From: Streptomyces mutabilis | GTDB taxonomy: Bacteria; Actinomycetota; Actinomycetes; Streptomycetales; Streptomycetaceae | DNA: 64,000 nt | Direction of reading: 5' to 3' | Assembly: GCF_014649815.1 (NCBI RefSeq) | Contig: NZ_BMTT01000009.1 | Coordinates: 124,001-188,000, forward strand | Translations under genes and position numbers: made by a program | The notes under the pieces: model-generated | What the model saw: the letters and a program-made list of their open reading frames with translations, nothing else | The model's database searches: none | What the model was told of the DNA's origin: nothing | Shown here: positions 15,811 to 24,737 of the stretch, piece by piece | Numbering within the stretch: position 1 is the stretch's first letter | How the letters are laid out: every line of letters begins with the position of its first letter

Positions 15811-17304
15811 GTGGCGGAGGAGCTCAACCCGGCAGTATCCGATCCTGCTGCCGACGCAGCGGACCCGGAGGTCCCGGCCGAGGCCGAAGAACCCATCAAG
15901 CAGCGCAAGAACGGCCTGTACCCGGGCGTGTCCGACGAGCTGGCCGAGAACATGAAGTCCGGCTGGGCCGACACGGAGCTGCACGACCTGGAGCCGATCG
16001 CCCAGGCCGCCGAGACCGCCGCCCGCCGCGCCGCGCTGTCCGCCCGCTTCCCCGGCGAGCGCCTGGTGATCCCCGCGGGCAACCTGAAGACCCGCTCCAA
16101 CGACACGGAGTACTCCTTCCGCGCCTCGGTCGAGTACGCGTACCTCACCGGCAACCAGACCGAGGACGGCGTCCTGGTCCTGGAGCCCAAGGGCGACGGC
16201 CACACCGCGACGATCTACCTCCTGCCGCGCTCGGACCGCGAGAACGGCGAGTTCTGGCTGGACGGTCAGGGCGAGCTGTGGGTCGGCCGCCGGCACTCCC
16301 TCACCGAGGCGGAGAAGCTGTACGGCATCCCCGCCTCCGACGTGCGCGAGCTGGCCGACGCCCTGCGCGAGGCCACCGGTCCCGTGCGCGTCGTGCGCGG
16401 CCACGACGCCGGCATCGAGGCGGCCCTGACCGACAAGGTCACCGCCGAGCGCGACGAGGAGCTGCGCGTCTTCCTGTCCGAGGCCCGCCTGGTCAAGGAC
16501 GAGTTCGAGATCGGCGAGCTGCAGAAGGCCGTCGACTCCACCGTGCGCGGCTTCGAGGACGTCGTGAAGGTCCTCGACAAGGCCGAGGCGACCAGCGAGC
16601 GCTACATCGAGGGCACGTTCTTCCTCCGCGCGCGCGTGGAGGGCAACGACGTCGGCTACGGCTCCATCTGCGCCGCCGGCCCGCACGCCTGCACCCTGCA
16701 CTGGGTCCGCAACGACGGCCCGGTCCGCTCCGGTGACCTGCTGCTGCTCGACGCGGGCGTGGAGACGCACACGTACTACACGGCGGACGTCACGCGCACG
16801 CTGCCGATCAACGGCACGTACACCGAGCTGCAGAAGAAGATCTACGACGCCGTGTACGACGCCCAGGAGGCCGGCATCGCGGCGGTCAAGCCGGGCGCCA
16901 AGTACCGCGACTTCCACGACGCCGCGCAGCGCGTGCTGGCCGAGCGGCTCGTCGAGTGGGGTCTGGTGGAGGGTCCGGTCGAGCGCGTGCTGGAGCTCGG
17001 GCTGCAGCGCCGCTGGACGCTCCACGGCACCGGCCACATGCTCGGCATGGACGTCCACGACTGCGCGGCCGCCCGCGTGGAGACGTACGTCGACGGCACG
17101 CTGGAGCCCGGCATGGTCCTCACCGTCGAGCCGGGCCTGTACTTCCAGGCCGACGACCTGACCGTGCCCGAGGAGTACCGGGGCATCGGCGTCCGCATCG
17201 AGGACGACATCCTCGTCACCGCGGACGGCAACCGGAACCTGTCCGCCGGGCTGCCGCGCCGGTCGGACGAGGTCGAGGAGTGGATGGCGGGCCTGAAGGG
17301 CTGA
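15811..17304 (+). CDS. pepP: Xaa-Pro aminopeptidase (aminopeptidase P, M24B)
   Basis: 497 aa cytoplasmic metallopeptidase that removes the first residue from peptides with Pro at position 2. The N-terminal creatinase-like domain covers about 50-220 and the pita-bread catalytic domain about 230-490. The dinuclear Mn ligands are visible as Asp in LLLDAGVETHTYYTADVTR (two Asp), His in GTGHMLGMDVHD, Glu in VEPGLYF and Glu in GVRIEDD. The GTG at 15811 has GGAGG 6 nt upstream; the in-frame ATG at 15805 abuts that site and is too close to use it. It follows the PP2C gene after 130 bp with its own promoter region. Confidence 0.95.
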   Translation: MAEELNPAVSDPAADAADPEVPAEAEEPIKQRKNGLYPGVSDELAENMKSGWADTELHDLEPIAQAAETAARRAALSARFPGERLVIPAGNLKTRSNDTEYSFRASVEYAYLTGNQTEDGVLVLEPKGDGHTATIYLLPRSDRENGEFWLDGQGELWVGRRHSLTEAEKLYGIPASDVRELADALREATGPVRVVRGHDAGIEAALTDKVTAERDEELRVFLSEARLVKDEFEIGELQKAVDSTVRGFEDVVKVLDKAEATSERYIEGTFFLRARVEGNDVGYGSICAAGPHACTLHWVRNDGPVRSGDLLLLDAGVETHTYYTADVTRTLPINGTYTELQKKIYDAVYDAQEAGIAAVKPGAKYRDFHDAAQRVLAERLVEWGLVEGPVERVLELGLQRRWTLHGTGHMLGMDVHDCAAARVETYVDGTLEPGMVLTVEPGLYFQADDLTVPEEYRGIGVRIEDDILVTADGNRNLSAGLPRRSDEVEEWMAGLKG

Positions 17305-17452
17305 CCTCCGCGCACGACGGCCGGGTACCGCGCGGGTGCCCGGCCGTCGGCGTACCCGGGGCCCGTGATCGGCGTACCCGTGGGCCCGCGGAACGGCGTG
17401 TCCGGGGGCTTACGGAACGGCTCCTGTTACCTACAGGTGGCAAACGTTTGGG

Positions 17453-17908
17453 TCACACCGCCACCAAAGGAGCGTCCTCGCGCCACTTGAGGATCTTGTC
17501 GAAGCTCACCACGGCACCCGCCCGTCCCGGCTCGCCGCCGATGTGCACGTGGTCGGCGAGTTCCCGGATGAGGCACAGGCCCCGGCCGTGTTCCGCGTCG
17601 CCGGACACCGGGCGGGCCGTCCCGCCCGGGGCGGACGCGGAGAATCCCGGACCCGTGTCGGCGACCTCGATCCGGCACCGTTCGCCGTCGAGGTAGGCCG
17701 TGACGCGGTACGCCTCGGAGGGGCAGCCCGGCTCGTCGTCGCCGCCGTGCTCGACGGCGTTGGCGCAGGCCTCGCTCAGGGCCACGGAGAGGTCGAAGGA
17801 GATGTCCGGGTCGACGCCCGCGGTCTCCATGGTGCCGATCAGCAGCCGGCGGGCCAGGGGCACGCTCGCAGCCTCGCGCCGCAGATGGAGTGACCACCAG
17901 ATGCTCAT
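17453..17908 (-). CDS. RsbW-like ATP-binding regulatory protein
   Basis: 151 aa HATPase_c (GHKL) domain nearly end to end. It shows the N box LSVALSEACANAVEHGGDD, the G1 box IEVADTGPGF and the G2 box DAEHGRGLCLIRELADHVHIG. Its N-terminus SIWWSLHLRREAASVPLARRLL matches the start of classical streptomycete anti-sigma/kinase proteins better than the gene at 9700. It would phosphorylate or sequester a partner in a sigma-factor switch. The ATG has GGAGG 7 nt upstream. It is convergent with pepP. The partner is not identifiable here. Confidence 0.9.
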   Translation of the reverse strand: MSIWWSLHLRREAASVPLARRLLIGTMETAGVDPDISFDLSVALSEACANAVEHGGDDEPGCPSEAYRVTAYLDGERCRIEVADTGPGFSASAPGGTARPVSGDAEHGRGLCLIRELADHVHIGGEPGRAGAVVSFDKILKWREDAPLVAV

Positions 17909-18141
17909 GCTCCAGCCTCCCGGCCGCGGCTCGACATACCGTTACGTATTGCCCCCCGTGCCCGGACGTAAGCGCGGTGTCCGCGTCGCACCGCCCGAAC
18001 GGCGGATGCGTCCCTGCCGCCGATCGGTGTATGTGGGACGACTCGCACCAGAGAGTGATCTTCCCGTTCCCTTCCGGTCGTACGGCATCTTGTGGACCTG
18101 CCGTACGGGGCGGGGAGCGCCAGTGCGATGATGAGGCCGCC

Positions 18142-18990
18142 ATGACTGCCCCCCACCCGCCAACGGCGCGCTCCGGGAACGATCTCCGGATCCTGCGGGC
18201 CGCGGTGTTCGCCGCGGTCTGCGTCGTGCTGGCCGCGGCGGGACACACCCTCGCCTCCTGCGCCGGCGTTCCGCTGTGGTCGCTGGGCGCGGGATTCCTC
18301 GGGGCGGTCGTGGTCGCCGCGCCGCTCGCCGGACGTGAGCGCTCACTGCCCGGCATCGCGGTGCTGCTCACCGTCGGCCAGACCGCGTTGCACGCCCTGT
18401 TCGGGCTGGGCCAGCACGGCACCACGGCGGTCACCGCCTCCGGCACGGCCGACGCGGCCACCGGCGGATCCGGCGCACTGTCCGACGCCTCACTGGTCCA
18501 GCAGGCCGCACGGCTGGTCTGCGGGAGCACCGCGGCGGCGATCAGTCCGGCCGAGGCCCAGCGCATCCTCACCGACGCGCGGATCGCCCCGGCCGCCGGC
18601 CCGCAGTCCGGCGCCGCGCACCTCCCCGCCGACGCACTGGCCGGTCCCTCGGCCTCCCTGCTGCCGTCCCTGCCTATGCTGCTCGGCCACGTCCTCGCCG
18701 CCCTGGCCGCCGGCTGGCTGCTGCGCCGCGGCGACCTGGCCCTGGCCCGGCTCGTCGAACTGTCGGCGCAGTCGGCCCACTCGGTGGCCGAAGCGGCGTT
18801 CGTACGCGCCCTGCGCGCGGCGCTCTCCCTGGTGCGCGCCCTGCACGCCGGGCTCGCCGGCGCTCCCGGCACGGGTCCGCGCCCGCCGCGCGCCGCCCAG
18901 CCGGTACCGCCGCGGCCGTGCGCCACCGCACTCCAGCACACGGTGATCAGGCGCGGTCCGCCGAGCGGCGCGCTCGCCCTCGCCGCCTGA
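18142..18990 (+). CDS. Integral membrane protein upstream of the copper locus
   Basis: 282 aa. Predicted TM helices lie around 18-40 (LRAAVFAAVCVVLAAAGHTLA), 44-65, 72-90 and 178-200 (MLLGHVLAALAAGWLLRRGDLAL). One conserved-looking Cys (VCGSTAAAI) and several His residues sit in the outside loop. It precedes ycnI by 184 bp on the same strand, and in relatives a similar membrane protein sits beside this copper locus, so a role in metal handling is possible but unproven. The start ATG follows ATGAGG at good spacing. Confidence 0.7.
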   Translation: MTAPHPPTARSGNDLRILRAAVFAAVCVVLAAAGHTLASCAGVPLWSLGAGFLGAVVVAAPLAGRERSLPGIAVLLTVGQTALHALFGLGQHGTTAVTASGTADAATGGSGALSDASLVQQAARLVCGSTAAAISPAEAQRILTDARIAPAAGPQSGAAHLPADALAGPSASLLPSLPMLLGHVLAALAAGWLLRRGDLALARLVELSAQSAHSVAEAAFVRALRAALSLVRALHAGLAGAPGTGPRPPRAAQPVPPRPCATALQHTVIRRGPPSGALALAA

Positions 18991-19174
18991 CACGACGCGA
19001 CCACCGCAACCGCTTCCGCCACGGGCCTCGGCTCGCACGGGCTCCCGCCCGCCGGCCGGAGTACGGAGGGGCCGCCGTCGTGCGGCACGCGCGCGTGCGC
19101 TCATCCCTCCCGTCGTCCGACACCCGTCACCGGCCCCGTACCGGTGACCCACTCGAAGCGGAGTGCTCCGTCCA

Positions 19175-19933
19175 ATGAAGGCTTCCCGTATCACCGCCGC
19201 CGGCGCCGTCTCCGGCATCGCCGTCCTCGCCCTGTCCGCCCCCGCCTTCGCGCACGTCAGCGTGCAGCCGGAGGGCGCGGCCGCCAAGGGCGGCTACGCG
19301 ACCGTCGGCTTCAAGGTCCCCAACGAACGCGACAACGCCTCCACCACCAAGCTGGAGATCAACTTCCCCACCGACCACCCGCTGGCGTCCGTGATGCCGC
19401 AGCCGGTCCCCGGCTGGAAGGCCGAGGTCACCAAGTCCAAGCTGGACAAGCCGCTCGAGTCGCACGGCAAGCAGCTCACCGAGGCCGTCACCAAGGTGAC
19501 CTGGACGGCCGACGGCGAAGGCATCCAGCCGGGCTTCTTCCAGAAGTTCCCCGTCTCGCTCGGCGCCCTGCCCGAGGACACCGACCAGTTGGTGTTCAAG
19601 GCGATCCAGACGTACTCCAACAAGGAGGTCGTGCGCTGGATCGAGGTGCCGCAGGAGGGCCAGGAAGAGCCCGAGACCCCGGCTCCCGTCCTCGAACTGT
19701 CCGCCGCCGAGGACGACGCCCACGGTGCGTCGGGCGCCAAGGCCGGCGACGACACCGAGGCGGCCGCGCAGAACGCGGCCGCCGACAGCACCGCCGCGTC
19801 CGACTCCGGCTCGGGCGACGGCAGCGACACCACCGCCCGGGTCCTCGGCATCGTCGGCATCGTCGTCGGCGCCGCGGGCGTCGCGTACGGCGTGCTGGCC
19901 GGCCGCCGCCGCGACACCGGTGCGGCGGCGTAA
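19175..19933 (+). CDS. YcnI-family copper-binding protein (DUF1775)
   Basis: 252 aa exported, membrane-anchored protein. The signal peptide MKASRITAAGAVSGIAVLAL ends AFA before His, so the mature protein starts HVSVQPEG; the N-terminal His is the copper ligand of the family. The DUF1775 beta-domain spans about 27-165, with W-containing segments PGWKAEVTKSK and VTWTADGEG. An acidic Ala/Asp/Ser-rich linker and a C-terminal TM helix (VLGIVGIVVGAAGVAYGVLA) ending RRR follow. First gene of the copper locus, 126 bp before the Sco gene. The ATG at 19175 gives a standard signal peptide; a GTG at 19163 would add 4 residues. Confidence 0.9.
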   Translation: MKASRITAAGAVSGIAVLALSAPAFAHVSVQPEGAAAKGGYATVGFKVPNERDNASTTKLEINFPTDHPLASVMPQPVPGWKAEVTKSKLDKPLESHGKQLTEAVTKVTWTADGEGIQPGFFQKFPVSLGALPEDTDQLVFKAIQTYSNKEVVRWIEVPQEGQEEPETPAPVLELSAAEDDAHGASGAKAGDDTEAAAQNAAADSTAASDSGSGDGSDTTARVLGIVGIVVGAAGVAYGVLAGRRRDTGAAA

Positions 19934-20059
19934 CCACGCCCGCGCCGGTGTGCCGACGTGACCACGCCGGCACATCCATTCGTCCGGTGCGCGCCGGGCA
20001 CCCGTCGCTGTGACGGCCCCGGCGCGCACCCGAGCACCTCAGATCTGGGACATTTTCCT

Positions 20060-20710
20060 ATGCGCAAGAAGAAGTTCGCCGCGGCCGCCCTGCTCGCCGC
20101 CACTGCCCTGACCCTGACCGCGTGCGGCAGCGGCGCCGACAGCGACAAGCCCGTCACCGTGGTCTCCGAGGACACCGGCCAACAGGCCGCCACCGTCCTC
20201 GACAAGCCGTTCGACAAGCCCGACCTGGTACTCACCGACACCCAGGGCAAGGAGTACGACCTGCGCGAGCGGACCGCCGGCAAGCCCACCCTGGTCTACT
20301 TCGGCTACACCCACTGCCCCGACGTCTGCCCGCTGACCATGAACAACATCGCGGTCGCCAAGAAGCAGCTGTCCCAGGCCGAGCAGGACGAGCTTCAAAT
20401 CGTCTTCGTCACCACCGACCCGGAGCGGGACACCCCGGCCGCGCTCGGCAAGTGGCTCAAGGGCATCGACCCGCAGATCGTGGGCCTCACCGGCGACTTC
20501 GACACCATCCAGGCCGGCGCCCGCACCCTCGGCATCTCCATCGACCCGCCGACCAAGGACAAGGACGGCAAGATCGTCTCGACGCACGGCACCCAGGTCG
20601 TCGCCTTCTCCCCCAAGTCCGACGCGGGCTACGTGCTGTACGGCGAGGACGCCACCGTCGAGGACTACACCAAGGACCTCCCCGAGCTCGTCAAGGGGGA
20701 GAACCCGTGA
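20060..20710 (+). CDS. sco: Sco-family copper chaperone lipoprotein
   Basis: 216 aa. The signal peptide MRKKKFAAAALLAATALTL carries the lipobox LTAC. The thioredoxin-like Sco1/SenC domain has the copper site C-x3-C in YTHCPDVCPLT (about 92-98) and the distal His in HGTQVVAF. In S. lividans the corresponding protein passes copper to GlxA (radical oxidase) or cytochrome oxidase and is needed for development; I transfer that by locus and motif identity. The stop codon overlaps the next start in GTGA (20707-20710), so the two are translationally coupled. Confidence 0.93.
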   Translation: MRKKKFAAAALLAATALTLTACGSGADSDKPVTVVSEDTGQQAATVLDKPFDKPDLVLTDTQGKEYDLRERTAGKPTLVYFGYTHCPDVCPLTMNNIAVAKKQLSQAEQDELQIVFVTTDPERDTPAALGKWLKGIDPQIVGLTGDFDTIQAGARTLGISIDPPTKDKDGKIVSTHGTQVVAFSPKSDAGYVLYGEDATVEDYTKDLPELVKGENP

Positions 20711-21249
20711 GGGGCACCAACGGCACGAGGGTCGCGAGGGTCGCGACAGGCATGAAGGCGAAGGCCATCAGGGGCATGAGGGGCCGCCCCGCTCTCGGGG
20801 CCGTGACGGTGATCGGCGCACTGGTCCTCACCGGCTGCGGCGGTTCCGACTCGGGTTCGTCCGGCTCCGGCGCCGAGCTCTCCGTCGACGCCGCCTACAT
20901 GCCGCAGCCAATCTCGGACTCGATGGCGGCGGGATTCCTCACGATCACCAACTCGGGCGACGCCGAGGACGAACTGACCTCCGTGACGAGCGAAGCCGGT
21001 GACGTCACCGTGCACGAGACCGTCGACGGGACGATGAAGGAGGTCGACCGCCTCCCCATCCCCGCCCACGGCGAACTCGTCCTCGAAAGCGGCGGCAACC
21101 ACCTGATGTTCGAGAAGCTGAAGCAGCAGCCCAAGCAGGGCCAGACGGTCTCCGTCGAGTTGCACTTCGCCCACTCCGACCCCGTCACGGTCCAGCTCCC
21201 CGTGAAGGCGGCCACCTATCAGCCCGCCCACGGGCACTCCGGACACTGA
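20707..21249 (+). CDS. ecuC: PCu(A)C-type extracytoplasmic copper chaperone lipoprotein
   Basis: 180 aa. Basic start, TM/lipobox segment LVLTGC, Ser/Gly linker, then a DUF461/PCu(A)C cupredoxin-like domain. The copper motif H-x(n)-M-x(n)-H-x-M is complete: His in VHETVDGTM, Met in the same stretch, and HLM in GGNHLMFEKLKQQP. It holds Cu(I) outside the membrane and hands it to Sco. The symbol follows the S. lividans ecuC of the same neighbourhood. A His-rich tail (HGHSGH) may add a metal site. The start GTG overlaps the sco stop. Confidence 0.9.
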   Translation: MRGTNGTRVARVATGMKAKAIRGMRGRPALGAVTVIGALVLTGCGGSDSGSSGSGAELSVDAAYMPQPISDSMAAGFLTITNSGDAEDELTSVTSEAGDVTVHETVDGTMKEVDRLPIPAHGELVLESGGNHLMFEKLKQQPKQGQTVSVELHFAHSDPVTVQLPVKAATYQPAHGHSGH

Positions 21250-21262
21250 GGGAGGGACCACC

Positions 21263-23320
21263 TTGACGCAGACCATCGCCCCGCGCGTCCGGACCCTGGT
21301 GCTGCTGCTCCTGGCCGCGGCCTGCGCACTGCTCGCCGCCGCCGGACCGGCCTCCGCGCACGCCGCGCTCACCGGCAGCGACCCTCAGCGGGGGGCGGTG
21401 GTCGACAATGCTCCGGCCCAGGTGTCGCTCACCTTCTCCGAGTCGGTCTCCATGGACGACGACTCACTGCGCATCCTGGACCCCAAGGGCAAGCGCGTCG
21501 ACCAGGGCAGGCCGTCCGGCACCGGCGGCACGACGTACACCGTGAAGCTGCACGCCGGGCTGCCTGACGGCACGTACACGGTGACCTACCAGGTCGTCTC
21601 CGCCGACAGCCACCCCGTCGCCGGGGCCTACACCTTCTCCATCGGTGCCCCGTCCGAGACCTCCGTCTCCGTCTACGGCACCGACGCGGGCGGCGGGACC
21701 GTCGGCTGGCTCTACGGGCTCGGACGGTACGTCTCGTACGCCGGGTTCACCGTGCTGGTGGGCGGCGCCGCCTTCGTCCTCGCTTGCTGGCCGCGCGGCT
21801 GCGGAGTTCGGCCCGTACAGCGACTCGTCGTCTCCGGTTGGCTCGCGCTGACCGCCGCCACGCTGCTGCTGCTCCTGCTGCGCGGCTCCTACACGAGCTC
21901 CGGCAAGCTCGGTGACGTGTTCGACCTGAGCCTGCTCGGCGAGGTGCTGCAGACCAAGCCCGGTGCCGCCCTGGTCTCCCGGCTGCTGCTGCTCGCGGCG
22001 GCCGCCCTCTTCGTCGCGGTGCTTTTCGGGGCCTACGAAAAGCGGGAGGACGAGGAGAAGCGGGACCTCACCTTCGGGCTCGCGGTCGGCGGGACCGTCG
22101 TGGCGGCGGGCCTCGCCGCGACCTGGGCGATGTCCGAACACGCCTCCGTCGGCCTCCAGGCGGGCATCGCCATGCCGGTCGACGTCGTCCACCTGCTCGC
22201 CGTCGCCGCCTGGCTCGGCGGGCTCATCTCCCTGCTCGTCGCCCTGTACCGGGCACCCGCCGAGACACCGGTGCCCGCCCTCGCCGTACGCCGGTTCTCA
22301 CGCGTCGCCTTCGGCAGCGTGGTCGCGCTGGTGGTGACCGGCACCTACCAGTCCTGGCGCCAGCTCGGCTCCTGGACGGCTTTCACCGACACGCGGTACG
22401 GGCAGCTGCTCCTCGTCAAGATCGGGCTCGTCGCCGTGCTGGTCGGCATCGCCTACCTGTCGCGGCGGTGGACGGCGCGGCTGGCCGAGGCGGTGCCTGC
22501 GGTCGCCCGTCAGCGGGAGGGGACGACGGAGGAAGAGGGAGTCGGGGCAGAGGTCGGCTCCAAGGCGGGGAAGACCGACAAGGCCGGGACACCGGAGAAG
22601 GCAGTGAGGCCGGAGGAGGCGGAGGCAGCCGGGACGACGTACGCGGCGGCGAAGAGCGCGAGCGCGGGGACAGGCTCCGGCAAGAGCACGGAAACGGGCT
22701 CAGGAAAAGCAGCCGTAGCGGTGACCGGCTCCGGTGACTCCCGACGCGCCGCCCAGCTCGCGCGGCAGCGCGCGGCCGTGGACGCCGCCCGGCGGAAACG
22801 GCAACGCGACGCCGATCCGCAGCGCTTCGGACTACGGCGCTCCGTGCTCACCGAGGCGGGTGTCGCCGTCGTCCTGCTCGCCGTGACCACCGTTCTGACC
22901 CAGACCGAGCCGGGACGGACCGAGGAGGAGGCCAAGGCCGCCGACCCGTCCTCCGCCGCCGCGTCCTCCCCCGCCTCCGGGGCTGTCACCCTGGACATGC
23001 CCTTCGACACCGGCGGCCAGAACGGCAAGGGCGTCGTACGGGTCGAGCTCGACCCCGCCCGCGTCGGCGCCAACGACCTGCACCTCTACGTCGAACGCCC
23101 GAACGGCGACGCCTTCGACATCCCCGAGGTGAAGGTCGCCTTAACCCAGAAGGCCAAGGACATCGGGCCACTGCCCGTCGTCCCCGACCACATCACCACC
23201 GGCCACTGGTCGGCGAGCGGGGTGCAGATCCCGATCGTCGGCGACTGGGAGGTCGCCGTGACCGTACGGACCTCCGACATCGACCAGGTGACCGTCCTCA
23301 AGAACACGCAGATCGGCTGA
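21263..23320 (+). CDS. CopC-CopD fusion copper transport protein
   Basis: 685 aa. After the signal peptide the mature N-terminus HAALTGSDPQRGAVVD starts a CopC domain (about 33-125) with His ligands at its first residue and in SADSHPVAGAYTF. A CopD membrane domain with about 8 helices covers 145-410. A 100-residue charged Ala/Gly/Lys/Glu linker (about 415-520), one more TM helix (LTEAGVAVVLLAVTTVL) and an extracytoplasmic beta-domain (about 570-685) complete the protein. It likely imports or buffers copper for the cuproenzymes. TTG start with GGAGGG upstream. Codon 627 is TTA (23141-23143), so full translation should need the bldA tRNA. Confidence 0.9.
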   Translation: MTQTIAPRVRTLVLLLLAAACALLAAAGPASAHAALTGSDPQRGAVVDNAPAQVSLTFSESVSMDDDSLRILDPKGKRVDQGRPSGTGGTTYTVKLHAGLPDGTYTVTYQVVSADSHPVAGAYTFSIGAPSETSVSVYGTDAGGGTVGWLYGLGRYVSYAGFTVLVGGAAFVLACWPRGCGVRPVQRLVVSGWLALTAATLLLLLLRGSYTSSGKLGDVFDLSLLGEVLQTKPGAALVSRLLLLAAAALFVAVLFGAYEKREDEEKRDLTFGLAVGGTVVAAGLAATWAMSEHASVGLQAGIAMPVDVVHLLAVAAWLGGLISLLVALYRAPAETPVPALAVRRFSRVAFGSVVALVVTGTYQSWRQLGSWTAFTDTRYGQLLLVKIGLVAVLVGIAYLSRRWTARLAEAVPAVARQREGTTEEEGVGAEVGSKAGKTDKAGTPEKAVRPEEAEAAGTTYAAAKSASAGTGSGKSTETGSGKAAVAVTGSGDSRRAAQLARQRAAVDAARRKRQRDADPQRFGLRRSVLTEAGVAVVLLAVTTVLTQTEPGRTEEEAKAADPSSAAASSPASGAVTLDMPFDTGGQNGKGVVRVELDPARVGANDLHLYVERPNGDAFDIPEVKVALTQKAKDIGPLPVVPDHITTGHWSASGVQIPIVGDWEVAVTVRTSDIDQVTVLKNTQIG

Positions 23321-23328
23321 ACCGCACC

Positions 23329-24657
23329 ATGGCTGACCAGTCCGTCCCGGACGCCCGCACCCCCGAGGCGACCAGTGGGACGCCCGGTGGACCCGGGCCC
23401 GTCGACACCCAGGACACCGCCCGCGCGGGCATCTCACGACGGCGGCTGCTCGGCACCGCCGGTGCCACCGGGCTCGTACTCGGCGCGGCGGGCGCCGCCG
23501 CCGGCTACGCCGCCGCTTCCTCCTCGGCGGTCACTCCGCTCACCTCGGTGGGGAGCGAGCAGGTGATGTTTCACGGGAAACATCAGCCCGGCATCACCAC
23601 ACCGATGCAGGCCCGCGGCCACCTCGTCGCCTTCGATCTGGCGGCGGGCGCCGGCCGCAAGGAGGCCGCCGCGCTGCTGCGCCGCTGGTCCGACACCGCG
23701 CGGCGGCTGATGGCGGGCGAACCGGCCGGGTCGGGCGACACGGACGTGGCCCGGGACGCGGGACCCTCCTCCCTGACCGTCACCTTCGGTTTCGGGCACA
23801 GCTTCTTCGCGCGGACCGGCCTGGAGAAGCAGCGCCCGGTCGCGCTCGACCCGCTGCCCGACTTCTCCTCCGACCACCTCGACAAGAACCGCAGCGACGG
23901 CGACCTCTGGGTGCAGATCGGCGCCGACGACGCCTTGGTCGCCTTCCACGCCCTGCGCGCGATCCAGAAAGACGCCGGATCGGCCGCCCGCGTCCGCTGG
24001 CAGATGAACGGCTTCAACCGTTCGCCGGGCGCCACCGCCCACCCCATGACGGCCCGCAACCTCATGGGCCAGGTCGACGGCACCCGCAACCCGAAACCGT
24101 CCGACGCCGACTTCGACCAGCGAATCTTCGTCCCCCAGAACCCCGGGAAGGACGGGAAGAACGAGCCGGCATGGATGGCGAACGGCTCCTACGCCGTCGT
24201 ACGCCGCATCCGCATGCTGCTCGACGACTGGGAGAAGCTCTCCCTCAAGGCCCAGGAGGACGTCATCGGGCGCCGCAAGTCCGACGGGGCGCCGTTGTCG
24301 GGGGGCAGCGAGACGACCGAGATGGATCTGGAGAAGACGGACGAGGCGGGCAGACTGGTCGTCCCCATCAACGCCCACGCCCGCATCACCCGCCCCGACC
24401 AGAACGGCGGCGCGGCCATGGTCCGGCGTCCCTTCTCCTACCACGACGGCTTCGACGCCGACGGTGTCCCGGACGCCGGGCTGCTCTTCATCTGCTGGCA
24501 GGCCGACCCGCTGCGCGGTTTCGTCCCGGTGCAGCGCAAGCTGGACCGGGGGGACGCCCTGTCGCAGTTCATCCGGCACGAGGCGAGCGGACTGTTCGCG
24601 GTGCCGGGCGGGGCCGCGGAGGGAGAGTACGTGGGCCAACGGCTTCTGGAGGGGTGA
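23329..24657 (+). CDS. dtpA: Tat-exported DyP-type heme peroxidase
   Basis: 442 aa. Twin-arginine signal at about 34-65 (ISRRRLLGTAGATGLVLG). The DyP fold shows the GxxDG motif in MGQVDGTRNPKP, the proximal heme His in INAHARITRPD and the distal Arg in AMVRRPFSYHDG. Such enzymes use hydrogen peroxide; in S. lividans DtpA from this locus is a Tat substrate needed to mature the copper oxidase GlxA for morphogenesis. It is the last gene of the ycnI-sco-ecuC-copCD-dtpA run, 8 bp after copCD. A single-mismatch parS sequence (23568-23581) lies inside the coding region. Confidence 0.93.
   Translation: MADQSVPDARTPEATSGTPGGPGPVDTQDTARAGISRRRLLGTAGATGLVLGAAGAAAGYAAASSSAVTPLTSVGSEQVMFHGKHQPGITTPMQARGHLVAFDLAAGAGRKEAAALLRRWSDTARRLMAGEPAGSGDTDVARDAGPSSLTVTFGFGHSFFARTGLEKQRPVALDPLPDFSSDHLDKNRSDGDLWVQIGADDALVAFHALRAIQKDAGSAARVRWQMNGFNRSPGATAHPMTARNLMGQVDGTRNPKPSDADFDQRIFVPQNPGKDGKNEPAWMANGSYAVVRRIRMLLDDWEKLSLKAQEDVIGRRKSDGAPLSGGSETTEMDLEKTDEAGRLVVPINAHARITRPDQNGGAAMVRRPFSYHDGFDADGVPDAGLLFICWQADPLRGFVPVQRKLDRGDALSQFIRHEASGLFAVPGGAAEGEYVGQRLLEG
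23568..23581. other. parS-like site GTTTCACGGGAAAC (one mismatch)
   Basis: Differs from the streptomycete ParB site GTTTCACGTGAAAC at one base. Lies within dtpA and encodes the residues FHGK after the Tat signal region. Confidence 0.6.
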
Positions 24658-24672
24658 ACCGGCCGCGCTTCA

Positions 24673-24720
24673 CCCCGGGGAGGGGGCCCGCGCGAGATGC
24701 GTCAGCCGCCCCTCCCGGGG
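24673..24720 (+). terminator. Hairpin terminator after the dtpA locus
   Basis: CCCCGGGGAGGGG pairs with CCCCTCCCGGGG with one bulged base across a ~22-nt loop, starting 16 bp after the dtpA stop. It ends about 4 bp before a TAGGGT -10 element for pheA. Confidence 0.7.
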
Positions 24721-24737
24721 CCCATTAGGGTGAGGAC

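Noticed and set aside
15697-17058. 453-codon minus-strand frame opposite pepP
   Set aside because: Shadow of aminopeptidase P, whose metal ligands are all on the plus strand.
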